NCBI GenBank assembly: GCA_002498525.1
Contig: DAHR01000008.1
Coordinates: 20,280 to 84,279, forward strand
Origin: Euryarchaeota archaeon UBA58
GTDB lineage: Archaea > Thermoplasmatota > Poseidoniia > Poseidoniales > Thalassarchaeaceae
Direction of reading: 5' to 3'
DNA length: 64,000 nucleotides
The notes under the pieces are model-generated. The model did not search any database and was not told where the DNA came from. It saw only the letters and a program-made list of their open reading frames with translations. Of this stretch, positions 1-8,332 are shown piece by piece. Numbering within the stretch: position 1 is the first letter of the stretch; each line of letters opens with the position of its first letter. The position numbers and the translations under genes were made by a program.

Positions 1-680
1 ACGCGGCTTGCTGAAGTATCGGCCAAGCCGCGCAGATGCAGATATTTCCAGAAGCGAGCATGCATCACAGCAGCGAGTGGGCCAAGCCCCATCGAGACCG
101 TTGGATATTCCCAGAAATCCTTCATCAGGCGAGGGTGTGGATAGGAGGAGAGTCCGTCTTTGAACGCCTCTTGGCGGAAGTTCGTCACTTGCTCAAGGGT
201 CAGTCGCCCCTCGAGGAAAGCGCGAGCATAAATTCCAGGACTGACGTGCCCCTGAATGTACAGCGCATCGCCGATTCCATTGCTTTCCTTGCCGCGGAAG
301 ACGTGGTTGAAACCGACTTCGTAGAGAGTCGAAGCAGATGTGTAAGAGCTGATGTGTCCACCGATTCCGTCGAGCCGGCGGTTGGCATCGCTGACCATCA
401 CCGCCGCATTCCACAAGACTGCGTTTTGAATTTCAGCCTCCAGTTCGAGATTGCCCGGATATAGAGGCTGGTCTTCCAGTGGGATGGTGTTGAGATAGGG
501 TGTTCTAGACAGCGGTGCAACTTCGATCGAGAGGTCGCGAGCCTCGCTCATCAACTCGTGCAGAAGCATGCGAGCCCGCTCGATTCCCTGAGCATCGACG
601 ACAGAGCGCAGCGCCTCCAGCCACTCATCGGTCTCTTCCGAATCGATGTCGGGGAGTCGCTGTCTGTGGTTGTCAGTCAT
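1..680 (-). CDS. aceE: Pyruvate dehydrogenase E1 component, homodimeric type (N-terminal part, cut by window edge)
   Basis: Translating the minus strand from the ATG at 680 gives an open frame of 226 codons running off the left edge. It matches the N-terminal region of the homodimeric AceE family: after about 50 residues come the family blocks TPYLNTIPLEDQPLYPG, then LWNAAVMVSDANRR, GIGGHISSYTSA, GDALYIQGHVSPGIYAR and YPHPRLMKDFWEYPTVSMG. AceE is the thiamine-diphosphate-dependent decarboxylase that feeds acetyl groups to the lipoyl E2 of the pyruvate dehydrogenase complex. The HxxY-type block GHISSYTSA lies where the ThDP-binding site of this family begins. Archaea normally use pyruvate:ferredoxin oxidoreductase, so this looks like a bacterial acquisition. 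The C-terminal three quarters and any aceF/lpd neighbours lie outside the window. Confidence 0.9.
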   Translation of the reverse strand, partial: MTDNHRQRLPDIDSEETDEWLEALRSVVDAQGIERARMLLHELMSEARDLSIEVAPLSRTPYLNTIPLEDQPLYPGNLELEAEIQNAVLWNAAVMVSDANRRLDGIGGHISSYTSASTLYEVGFNHVFRGKESNGIGDALYIQGHVSPGIYARAFLEGRLTLEQVTNFRQEAFKDGLSSYPHPRLMKDFWEYPTVSMGLGPLAAVMHARFWKYLHLRGLADTSASR

Positions 681-690
681 GAACGACATC

Positions 691-705
691 CTGCCCTTTG
701 GGCAG
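691..705. promoter_or_regulatory. 15-bp palindrome just upstream of aceE
   Basis: The sequence CTGCCCTTTGGGCAG is a perfect 6-bp inverted repeat with a 3-base centre, lying 11-25 bases upstream of the aceE start. It could be an operator or a small 5'-leader hairpin. There is no direct evidence for either role. Confidence 0.3.
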
Positions 706-912
706 AATCCCGAGATGAGGACCCGTTTTGAATGGTCGCCCTCGCACAGAGCGCGAGTGCCTCTCATACGCTGAGTGATTGAGTGGGCAGCCTCGAAGCA
801 TTGCAGCAACGGAAGAAGGGAAGGCGTAGAGGTTCCTTTCACCGCGCGCTCTCGGTTGACTACCGAGCGGAGGCTCACAGCGATGCGGATTAACCCGAGT
901 TTGCGAGGCTGT

Positions 913-1548
913 TCAGGCTTTGTTTCGGCGTTTTGATGTCGATGACTGTTTGTTGGGTCCGATGGATATCAAGTGACACTCGTGGACGGTGCGGATACCT
1001 GCCACGGTTATCGCTGAATCACCAAGGATGCAACGTGCTCCACCCCACTGCTTGACCGCGCGCTCAACCGTGCATTTTCCGGCTGGATTGTTGGGGTCTA
1101 CTTTGAGTTCGACCTCGACGTCGTCGAGGTCTCCAAGCCAGCGCAGGGTGGCTTGAATCGACTTGCTCGCAAGACCCCTGCGCTGTTCTGATGATCGGAC
1201 CCAGTAGCCGATGTTCCATTCGGCGGTTCCCGACCGCGTGACGCGGTCGAAACCGATGAGGCCGAGAACGACTTCGTCCCACGGCCTGACCATCACCCAG
1301 TGATGCAGTCTGCCAGCCCGGCCCATCCTCTCTGTCTCTTCGAGGAAGGAGGCGATCTGCTCATCGATGGGCATCTCGGGAAGGATCCATGGCATTGCCC
1401 TGCTGACTTCGGGCCAAGTCTCCTCGAAAGCCTCGATGAGTTGGTTCGTGTGAGTGGCGTTCGCAGGGCGCAGGATCAAGCCTTCGTCGACGCGAATCGT
1501 CGTCGTCGCCCGGCGCTGCATGCGATTGGGGCGGTGCCGCTTCTGCAT
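913..1548 (-). CDS. GNAT family N-acetyltransferase (RimJ/RimL-like)
   Basis: A 211-residue protein. After a short basic N-terminus it has the RimJ/RimL-type GNAT order: a first strand with LILRPANATH, a central strand VVLGLIGFDRVTR, the block WNIGYWVRSSEQRRGLASKSIQATLRWL (shown in full here only by its key parts: the GYWV strand and the R-x-x-G-x-A acetyl-CoA loop), then a variant C-terminal strand. The acceptor cannot be told; relatives acetylate protein N-termini or small molecules. ATG 1548 lies 20 bases after the stop of the upstream gene, so the two probably share a transcript. A second ATG at 1521 is an alternative start. The C-terminal tail is lysine/arginine rich. Confidence 0.8.
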   Translation of the reverse strand: MQKRHRPNRMQRRATTTIRVDEGLILRPANATHTNQLIEAFEETWPEVSRAMPWILPEMPIDEQIASFLEETERMGRAGRLHHWVMVRPWDEVVLGLIGFDRVTRSGTAEWNIGYWVRSSEQRRGLASKSIQATLRWLGDLDDVEVELKVDPNNPAGKCTVERAVKQWGGARCILGDSAITVAGIRTVHECHLISIGPNKQSSTSKRRNKA

Positions 1549-1568
1549 GAGGGCTGCGGCGCTTGGTT

Positions 1569-3041
1569 TCAGGGTCTCAACTTGGACTTCGCGGTCTGAA
1601 CGTGTTTGTCGTCGGGTTCGGCTGCGAGAGCTGCCGTCATCATTTTGTCAACGGTCGAAGCGCGGCCGATCCGCTGCAGAAGAGCACCGATAGGATAGAG
1701 CAGTTTGGTGCGGCTGCCGAGGTGAGGCCCGACCTCGTCGATGATCACCGTGGCTTGAGCGACGTCCCTGCGCTTGGCCGCTTCCATCGCGTCTTTGATC
1801 TTCATCACGACGTCTCTGTCGCTCCATTCATCCTGTTGTGGCCAGGGCCAGAACATGCTCTGGTCGGGGGAATCGAGGGCATCATTCGCTGCTGCCAGAT
1901 GTGGTAAACTCGGAGCCTGAGTCGCTGGTATTCTCGGAATTCGAGGAGGGGTTGGTAAATCCATGATCGCGTTTGCTCTGGTCAGTGGAATATGTTCGAC
2001 CCTGCCATCGAATGCAGCGTCCATCGGGTCCACTGCGCGGGCTGCCACGGGCGGTGGCGAGGGCATGACCGAGGCCGGCATCGGAATGGCTTCGGGGGCG
2101 GTCTCAGGTTGAGATTCCGGCTCGATCTCAGTCTCAATCTCTGTGACCTCTGTGGTTTCCTCCGGAACATCGGACTCGACTTCTTCTCCAAGTATTCGAG
2201 CCGTCAGAATCGCCTTGGTTCCTGCAGTCGAGAGTCCTGCCTCATCTGCGATCGTGATCAATTCGGATTTCTTCATCGAGAGCAGATTCGATTCGGTCAT
2301 CTCATCAGATTCAGGCTGGGATTCGATTGCTGATTCTGCTTCAGACTCGACCTCAGTTTCGACCTCAGGCACCGATTCAGTCTCTAACTCCGACTTGATA
2401 TCAGTCTCGGCCTCCGCCTCAGCACTTTCGGTGTCCTCTGTGTCCTCTGTGCTCTCTGTGGTCACGATGAATCGATCGGGCAAATCGCCGTTCGAATCAG
2501 GAACCTCGTCAGCGGCTACGACCTTCACATTCCGAGGTGCATCCGCCGTCGGCTCGACAAGCGAGAGTTGCTGAGTCTGGATGGCTTCCAGAGGTCTCAT
2601 ATCCTCTGCTGGAACTTCGAATTTGGTGACGAATTCAGGCGCATCTGCGGGCTGGAGTTCGTAGTCCAGCTCTTCCTCATCTGCGGGCTCTGGATGGTCG
2701 ACGGTCAGAGAGAATGTCGGGGCTCCACTGAGTGTGATGATGTCGTCTTCGCCGTACTGCTCGACATCGAGGGTCACATCATCCATGGTGAACTTACCCT
2801 TCGACCAATCGATGATTCCCTCTTCCTCCTCTTCCTCCATCTCACCAATCAATTCATCGAACAGACTGCTGGCTTCTTCTTCATCCACCGTCGCCACCTG
2901 CTCGAAGGATGCTTTACCGAGTTGGTACTGACATTGAGCGCACTCCGATGCTCCTTCTGGGTTGTTGGTGTGACACAATGGACACTCCACGGTAGGGCCA
3001 ATCTTGGCCTTACGCCAATTCTTGAAGCGGTCGAATACCAT
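1569..3041 (-). CDS. Zinc-ribbon / SAP-motif acidic protein with C-terminal helical repeat
   Basis: A 490-residue protein of unknown function with a clear mosaic layout. Residues about 19-42 carry a zinc ribbon (CPLCHTNNPEGASECAQC). A long acidic Ser/Thr/Glu-rich region follows, with short near-repeats such as TESTEDTEDTES and ETEVESEAES. Near residue 255 is a SAP-like helix-turn-helix segment (LLSMKKSELITIADEAGL), a motif that in other proteins binds nucleic acid. A proline-rich linker leads to a C-terminal helical domain (about residues 395-490) that resembles a TPR-like unit. It starts divergently from the helicase gene, with 112 bases between the starts. I would guess a DNA- or RNA-associated scaffold, with low confidence. 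Confidence 0.7.
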   Translation of the reverse strand: MVFDRFKNWRKAKIGPTVECPLCHTNNPEGASECAQCQYQLGKASFEQVATVDEEEASSLFDELIGEMEEEEEEGIIDWSKGKFTMDDVTLDVEQYGEDDIITLSGAPTFSLTVDHPEPADEEELDYELQPADAPEFVTKFEVPAEDMRPLEAIQTQQLSLVEPTADAPRNVKVVAADEVPDSNGDLPDRFIVTTESTEDTEDTESAEAEAETDIKSELETESVPEVETEVESEAESAIESQPESDEMTESNLLSMKKSELITIADEAGLSTAGTKAILTARILGEEVESDVPEETTEVTEIETEIEPESQPETAPEAIPMPASVMPSPPPVAARAVDPMDAAFDGRVEHIPLTRANAIMDLPTPPRIPRIPATQAPSLPHLAAANDALDSPDQSMFWPWPQQDEWSDRDVVMKIKDAMEAAKRRDVAQATVIIDEVGPHLGSRTKLLYPIGALLQRIGRASTVDKMMTAALAAEPDDKHVQTAKSKLRP

Positions 3042-3153
3042 GTGTGCACCTCATCAGTGGTGTCGCTTCGGCCGCCATCCCCGTATAACCCTCACTCGCC
3101 GTTGTAGACAGTGGGCTCATTGCTGCCAACCTCTGGGCTCGGCGCAAAGCGTG

Positions 3154-5103
3154 ATGAGCGAGACGCGCCGGGAGTGCTTCGTGGACGCTGATGATGACTT
3201 GCCGGCTCGCTTCAAGCGGAGTCAGGATCATCATGAGGCTTACTTGGAATTAATCAACTGGGAACTCGATGATGAACTTCAAGCGACCGATGAGCGATTG
3301 CGGAACTGGTCACGCTCCAAACTCAGAGCACATGGATTGGCTCTCTTCGACTTGAAGGCGAAAGCCGATGGTTGGCTCTTCGGTCAGCGTATCGTGAAAT
3401 TGCAATTCGAGGGTGGAGGCAAGTTCGGTCAGCATCGCTTCAGGCAGGGCGATATCGTGATGCTGAGCCGCAATGATCCGATATCCGAGAGACCGATAGA
3501 GGCTATCGTCTCGGACCGCTTCAAGAACCGTATTCGAGTGGTCATGCCCGATTTGCCGAGTGAATTGCGGCGCGGCTTCTGGCGTATGGATCGCGCTGCG
3601 AACAAAGTCGCATTCGACAGGATGAGCGAGGCTCTCAACTCAATTTTCGAAGAGGAGGGCGGCGCCCCACTCAGAGATCTCATTCTCGGCATCGTCCACG
3701 ACCCTGTCGAGGCGGCGCGGCTTCGTCCTGCTCTCGGCGGCGCCGACCGCCGTCCGATCGATTCACCAGTTGGGCTCAACGAATCCCAGATCGCTGCGGC
3801 CAATGCAGCCATCGAACGCAGACTCACCCTCATCCAAGGACCGCCGGGCACCGGTAAGACTCACACGGCGGTCCGCATCCTACAAGCTTGGGCGAGCCAA
3901 GACATCGGCACCATCCTCGCCGTCGCCGACTCGAATGTCGCCGTCGACAATCTGCTCGAAGGATTGCTCGGCCTCGGCGTCCGCGCCGTCCGCCTCGGCC
4001 AGCCGGTCAAGGTCCGCGAGAACCTTCGCCTCGCAACGGTCGATGCGCAGATGGAGAATCACCCTCTGCGCCGCGACCTCACAGAGCATCTCGAACTGAA
4101 CGACAAACTCGCCCGCAGAATCTCGGGGATGAAGGGCAAGGAGAAGGGTCTGGCTCACCGAGAACTCAACCGCGGTTGGAAGGAGGTGCGTCGAATCCAA
4201 GGGCAGATGCGAGACGATATTCTCAACCGTGCTCAGGTGCTCTGCTGCACCTGCATCGGCGCCGGCCATGTTCTGCTCGATGGACGCCGCTTCTCGCGTG
4301 TCCTTCTCGATGAAGCGACCCAAGCGACCGAACCCGCGAGCCTTGTGCCTCTGGTACGAGGAGCGCGACAGATCGTCCTCGTCGGCGACCACTGCCAACT
4401 ACCACCGACAGTCATCTCGCAGCGCGCCGAAAAAGGCGGACTGCGCCGCTCCCTCTTTGAGAGATTAGCTAAAATGGGCATCGAGCCCATGCTGCTCGAT
4501 ACCCAGTACAGGATGCATCCAGCGATCTCGGCCTTCCCCAATGAGACATTCTACGAAGGCCGACTCATCGACGGCATCGAAGCAGCCGAAAGGCCAGCCC
4601 CAGCAGGACTGCTCTGGAACGATTGGGAAGCCCCGATAGTCTTCCTGCCACTGAAGGGCGGAGAAGTCCTCTCACCCGACGGAGCATCGAAGGAGAACCC
4701 GGCCGAAGCAGGCTGGATAGCCCGCCTGCTCGAGGGCCTGCTCGAGGCCGGTGACCTCGCCCAGAAAGACATCGGCATAATCACACCATACGCAGGACAG
4801 GTGAGGGCGATTCGCGACGCCATTCCTGAGAGGTACGACAGTGTCGAGGTTCACACGGTGGACGGCTACCAAGGCCGGGAAAAAGAGGTCATCCTCTTCT
4901 CCTGCGTCCGTTCAAACGACGAGGGCAACGTCGGATTCCTGGCTGATTCTCGGCGATTGAACGTGGCTTTGACCCGAGCCCGCCGCGGATTAATCGTCGT
5001 CGGCGATCCCGATACCCTGCGCAGCGACGAGACCTGGAGCGCCTGGCTCGCACATATCCGCAGTCGCAACCTTGAGGCGTGGCACTTGCTGGGAATGGCC
5101 TGA
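3154..5103 (+). CDS. Superfamily 1 DNA/RNA helicase, Upf1/SMUBP-2-like
   Basis: I place the start at ATG 3154 (MSETRREC), because an earlier in-frame ATG at 3004 would overlap the divergent gene. The 649-residue protein has all the SF1B helicase motifs: Walker A GPPGTGKT at residues 229-236, motif II DEAT at 386-389, motif III VLVGDHCQLPP, motif IV QYRMHPAIS, motif V VHTVDGYQGREKEVI and motif VI LNVALTRARRG. The N-terminal 200 residues correspond to the beta-barrel region of Upf1/IGHMBP2 relatives. It should unwind duplexes 5'-3' in an ATP-dependent way; its archaeal role is not established. The next gene starts within a few bases of its stop. Confidence 0.9.
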   Translation: MSETRRECFVDADDDLPARFKRSQDHHEAYLELINWELDDELQATDERLRNWSRSKLRAHGLALFDLKAKADGWLFGQRIVKLQFEGGGKFGQHRFRQGDIVMLSRNDPISERPIEAIVSDRFKNRIRVVMPDLPSELRRGFWRMDRAANKVAFDRMSEALNSIFEEEGGAPLRDLILGIVHDPVEAARLRPALGGADRRPIDSPVGLNESQIAAANAAIERRLTLIQGPPGTGKTHTAVRILQAWASQDIGTILAVADSNVAVDNLLEGLLGLGVRAVRLGQPVKVRENLRLATVDAQMENHPLRRDLTEHLELNDKLARRISGMKGKEKGLAHRELNRGWKEVRRIQGQMRDDILNRAQVLCCTCIGAGHVLLDGRRFSRVLLDEATQATEPASLVPLVRGARQIVLVGDHCQLPPTVISQRAEKGGLRRSLFERLAKMGIEPMLLDTQYRMHPAISAFPNETFYEGRLIDGIEAAERPAPAGLLWNDWEAPIVFLPLKGGEVLSPDGASKENPAEAGWIARLLEGLLEAGDLAQKDIGIITPYAGQVRAIRDAIPERYDSVEVHTVDGYQGREKEVILFSCVRSNDEGNVGFLADSRRLNVALTRARRGLIVVGDPDTLRSDETWSAWLAHIRSRNLEAWHLLGMA

Positions 5104-5114
5104 AGGGATGCGAT

Positions 5115-5690
5115 TTGTCTGACCACGATTCACCGATCTCGCTGCAAGGCGGCGGCACGCTGGCGAAGCAGTTGGTGGCCGCCGAAGATGGTGGTCACTG
5201 GCCTGTTCCTGAGGGAACAATCCTAGCCAGTGGAGTTAGTCGAGTCGCCGCTTTCAGCGTCGATGTCGTCATCGTCACGACGATTCTCATGGTGGTGACG
5301 GGATGGCGCATCATGGATGCTTGGAACATCACTCTGTGGTCCTCGCCCGACTTTCATTTCGCCCTCGCGATGGCAGTGATTCTACTCACCGCTCACTGGC
5401 TCTACTGGCGACTGACCGGTCTGCGCTATTCGCGCTCGCTCGGGCAGCGGATGTTCGGATTGGCGGTTCTCGCCGAGGATGGCTCGGCGATGACCAGCGC
5501 GATGTTGGACGAGCGAGCCGCGCGCAAATTGGTTTTCCTGATTCCTGTGCTCAACGTGGTTTTCGGAATCATCGAATTGCGGCGTATCTCGAGTCGGCAC
5601 ACGCACCAATCGAATATCGATCTGCACGTCGGCTCGATCGTCGTGCACGCCGACTCCTTGCCACCCGCCAACAGGAAGCACGTCAGGTAG
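5115..5690 (+). CDS. RDD family membrane protein
   Basis: An integral membrane protein of about 190 residues. The RDD pattern is visible: VSRVAAFSVDVVIV at the first transmembrane helix, a second helix around FALAMAVILLTAHWLYW, then RYSRSLGQRMFGLAVL, the Gly-Gln-Arg segment typical of the family, and a third helix around FLIPVLNVVFGI. RDD proteins are poorly understood; some are linked to transport or ion exchange. The start is uncertain: TTG 5115 is preceded by a GGGA element, while GTG 5079 would overlap the helicase by 25 bases. It lies between the helicase and the YrdC gene and is probably co-transcribed with both. Confidence 0.75.
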   Translation: MSDHDSPISLQGGGTLAKQLVAAEDGGHWPVPEGTILASGVSRVAAFSVDVVIVTTILMVVTGWRIMDAWNITLWSSPDFHFALAMAVILLTAHWLYWRLTGLRYSRSLGQRMFGLAVLAEDGSAMTSAMLDERAARKLVFLIPVLNVVFGIIELRRISSRHTHQSNIDLHVGSIVVHADSLPPANRKHVR

Positions 5691-5699
5691 GGTGAGAGA

Positions 5700-6329
5700 A
5701 TGGACGAAGCTGTCAGAATCGCTCTGGCGGGCGGCTGCATCGTCTATCCCACAACGACTCAACCGGCGCTGGGTTGCATACCCGAGCCGGCTGCCCTCGA
5801 CCGCCTTTTTGCACTCAAAAAGCGGTCGGCCGAAATGCCGGTCAGCATCGGCGTGGCGGACCTTTCACAGGCTGCCACGCTAGTCGAGCTGAGTGATGAC
5901 CTACCGGCATTCCTCGAATCATTTCCCGAGGGCTCGCTGACGGTCATTCTACCCGCCCGCGAGCCACTCGATGCCCGACTCGGAGGCGAGAAAATAGCCA
6001 TCCGAGTCGTCGCCCACCCACTCGCAAAAGCATTACTGCGCCGCACCGGACCACTGACAGCAACCTCGGCCAACATCAGCGGCGCACCTCCATCAAAAAC
6101 CTGCGAGGCGGCAGCAGCCAGCCTCGCAGAAACAGGCGAAAAAGTAGGAATTGTCGCCGGATTGACGACCTCCGGCCCACCCAGTACTTTGATAGCGTGG
6201 CATTCGGTCTGTGTTCCACTTGAGTGCGCATGCATAGAGGTGCTGAGAGAAGGAATGATTCCGTCTGAGGAGGTTTTGACATGGTGGAAGAATCAGACCT
6301 CAAACAATGGCGAGACGCTGGACATGTAG
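5700..6329 (+). CDS. L-threonylcarbamoyladenylate synthase (YrdC/Sua5 family)
   Basis: This enzyme makes threonylcarbamoyl-AMP from threonine, bicarbonate and ATP, the first step of tRNA t6A synthesis. The 209-residue length fits the short YrdC form without the Sua5 C-terminal domain. Visible marks are YPTTTQPALGC (the family's YPT-T---LGC strand), LKKRSAEMP for the K-x-R substrate motif, GSLTVILPA, and TATSANISGAP, the S-A-N signature. The usual TVYGL is TQPAL here, a mild deviation. ATG 5700 follows a GGTGAGAGA leader 9 bases after the RDD stop. Its 3' end overlaps the methionine aminopeptidase start by 49 bases. Pcc1, a subunit of the partner KEOPS complex, is at 47.8 kb. Confidence 0.88.
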   Translation: MDEAVRIALAGGCIVYPTTTQPALGCIPEPAALDRLFALKKRSAEMPVSIGVADLSQAATLVELSDDLPAFLESFPEGSLTVILPAREPLDARLGGEKIAIRVVAHPLAKALLRRTGPLTATSANISGAPPSKTCEAAAASLAETGEKVGIVAGLTTSGPPSTLIAWHSVCVPLECACIEVLREGMIPSEEVLTWWKNQTSNNGETLDM

Positions 6330-7294
6330 CGCGTCGGACGCTCGAAGGCATCAAGGGTGAAATCGTCGCTGGCAAGGCTTGGGACGATGTTATCGACTCA
6401 GCCGAACGCTTCATCCGCAGACACGGTGGAACACCTGCTTTCCCGGTCACCATCTCGGTCAACCATGTCGCCGCACATTACACGACGAATTCACGGTTGA
6501 CTCCGCCTGATGGTTTCAAGGGGGAGATGGTCTTCCAGAATGGTGACCTCGTCAAACTCGATGTCGGCGTACATATCGCCGGTGCCCTGGCTGACAATGC
6601 TATCAGTATCGAGGTAGGCAGCGGCGGCAATCACACGGATCAGATCAAGGCGGCGCGCGAGGCGCGCGACGCTTCTGTCGAGATGATGCTTCCCGGCACG
6701 CCTTGGCATCTGGTCGGGGCGGCTGCAGAACAGGTCCACAAAGACGCAGGCTTCGAGCCGATCCGCAACCTCTGCGGTCACGAATTGAAGCGCTGGAACC
6801 TGCACGCGGGCAAATCGGTCCCGTCCTACGCCTGCGGCTCTGAGAATCCTGGATTCAAAGGAGAGGTCGAGCTTGGCTCGGTCTATGCCGTCGAGCCATT
6901 CAACACGAATGGAAAGTCCGGCTTGATCGAGAACATCCCACCATCCTCGTCAAGCAACATCTTCCGAGTCACAGGCAACATCACCATTCGCAAGGCGATG
7001 TCGAAGGGCAAGCTCAAACCACTCGGTGCGACCATGGCACGGTACATCGAAGAGCGTTACAACACTCTGCCGTTCGCGGAGCGCTGGGCCTACCCATTGC
7101 TCGAGAAGCCATTCCCTGGTGAAGAGAAGGAGGTGCTGCGCCGCAAGTGGAATGCGCTGATTCGCAAACTGATCTCGATTCGCTTCCTCGAGACCTATGC
7201 CGCGCTGCGTTGCGAAGATCGCGGCATGATTGGCCAATTCGAGCACACAGTTCACATCACAGAGGGCGGACCAGAAATTCTCACGGTGGCATGA
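6281..7294 (+). CDS. map: Methionine aminopeptidase, type II
   Basis: Removes the initiator methionine from nascent proteins. At 337 residues it has the archaeal type II length, with the helical insert between residues about 220 and 300. All five metal ligands of the pita-bread fold can be seen: D94 (KLDVG), D105 (LADNA), H167 (CGHE), E205 (VEPF) and E321 (FEHT). The substrate-proximal histidine is H66 in AAHYTT. ATG 6281 lies inside the end of the YrdC frame, giving a 49-base overlap; the family-like opening (MVEESDLKQWRDAGHVAR) supports this start. Confidence 0.93.
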   Translation: MVEESDLKQWRDAGHVARRTLEGIKGEIVAGKAWDDVIDSAERFIRRHGGTPAFPVTISVNHVAAHYTTNSRLTPPDGFKGEMVFQNGDLVKLDVGVHIAGALADNAISIEVGSGGNHTDQIKAAREARDASVEMMLPGTPWHLVGAAAEQVHKDAGFEPIRNLCGHELKRWNLHAGKSVPSYACGSENPGFKGEVELGSVYAVEPFNTNGKSGLIENIPPSSSSNIFRVTGNITIRKAMSKGKLKPLGATMARYIEERYNTLPFAERWAYPLLEKPFPGEEKEVLRRKWNALIRKLISIRFLETYAALRCEDRGMIGQFEHTVHITEGGPEILTVA

Positions 7295-7477
7295 TAGGCG
7301 CTCAGTGTAGCGTTCTGGGGCTTGGGAGGCCGATGTCGCACAACGATTATCAATCGCGGGCGGCAAGGGTCACCCGTACGGGGCCGTGAGGTTCTCGCAG
7401 AGTGCATCCCATCCCCTCGCTTGTGTCTCTCGCCCTGTACACCTCTGAGCGGCCGGCAGGCAGGCTCTGCATAGTCA

Positions 7478-8332
7478 GTGATGGGGGGAAAGTTCCTTGC
7501 TGAGGAGGGCTTCTCTCGGTGCGTGCCGCCACTGAGCGTTGACGATGAGGAGGACTTCGACGACGATGAGTTAGATGATGAGTTCGACGAGGAATCCGAT
7601 GCCGAGTCGGATGAAGAGACGGCTGAGGAGTGGGACGAGGATTTCGATGCGATGACTCTCGTAGCGGCCACGGCTCGATTCATCGTCCGTTTTCGCCTCG
7701 CCCTAGCCGCGCTGATGGTCGTCGGAATGCTGGTTACAGCGGCTTCGGTGGTGGTTCCGATGTTTTTCGCCAGCGAGGCGGTGAGCGGTCCGCAGAGTCA
7801 TCTCTGGGGGTTCCAAGTCAAGACATCGGATGACAGCACATTCCAGAGCATCTTCGTCGAAGATGGCACGACTGAGATCATCACCTTCGAATTCGACGAA
7901 TCGACCAATGTCTCGCATGTCTACGTCGGAGCTCACTTCAGCGAGAACAACGAGAATATCGGTGTTAATCTGTGCGATTATGTCACCGTCATCATGAATC
8001 TCGAAGAGGTTAACAGAACCGAGCGATATGAGACCAGTCAGACCGATTCGAGAACCAACGACTGCAATGTCGAGGGGGATGCGATCTGGTACAATTACAA
8101 TCTCACACTGCCAACCATCTCTCAATTCGAAGGGACTGCTGCTGAGGCTCGCGACCAATGGGAGATTGTCAACATGACAGGTGTCGGTCTGTGGGTCATC
8201 GAAATCACCGTCGATGCTCAGACCTTATTGGAAGACAATGGCGAGGATGTGGATATCACCATCAATACGATGGAGTTTGAAGTTCTGATGACCATCCTCG
8301 ATGATTCTACTGAACCTCAAGTCGAGGTTTGA
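7478..8332 (+). CDS. Acidic membrane-anchored protein of unknown function
   Basis: A 284-residue protein I do not recognise. Residues about 20-55 are almost entirely Asp/Glu, a short basic stretch follows, then one strong transmembrane helix (about residues 70-100, ALAALMVVGMLVTAA). The remaining 180 residues, rich in Asn, Thr and beta-prone segments, are probably exported and could form a beta-sandwich. The topology suggests a type II anchor with the acidic tail in the cytoplasm. The start could be GTG 7478, ATG 7481 or a later GTG near 7521 that follows a GAGGAGG element. The 3' end overlaps the converging EamA gene by 16 bases. Confidence 0.6.
   Translation: MMGGKFLAEEGFSRCVPPLSVDDEEDFDDDELDDEFDEESDAESDEETAEEWDEDFDAMTLVAATARFIVRFRLALAALMVVGMLVTAASVVVPMFFASEAVSGPQSHLWGFQVKTSDDSTFQSIFVEDGTTEIITFEFDESTNVSHVYVGAHFSENNENIGVNLCDYVTVIMNLEEVNRTERYETSQTDSRTNDCNVEGDAIWYNYNLTLPTISQFEGTAAEARDQWEIVNMTGVGLWVIEITVDAQTLLEDNGEDVDITINTMEFEVLMTILDDSTEPQVEV

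Noticed and set aside
36..464. A 142-residue plus-strand open frame at the left edge
   Set aside because: It is the antisense shadow of aceE, whose minus-strand translation matches a known family along its length.
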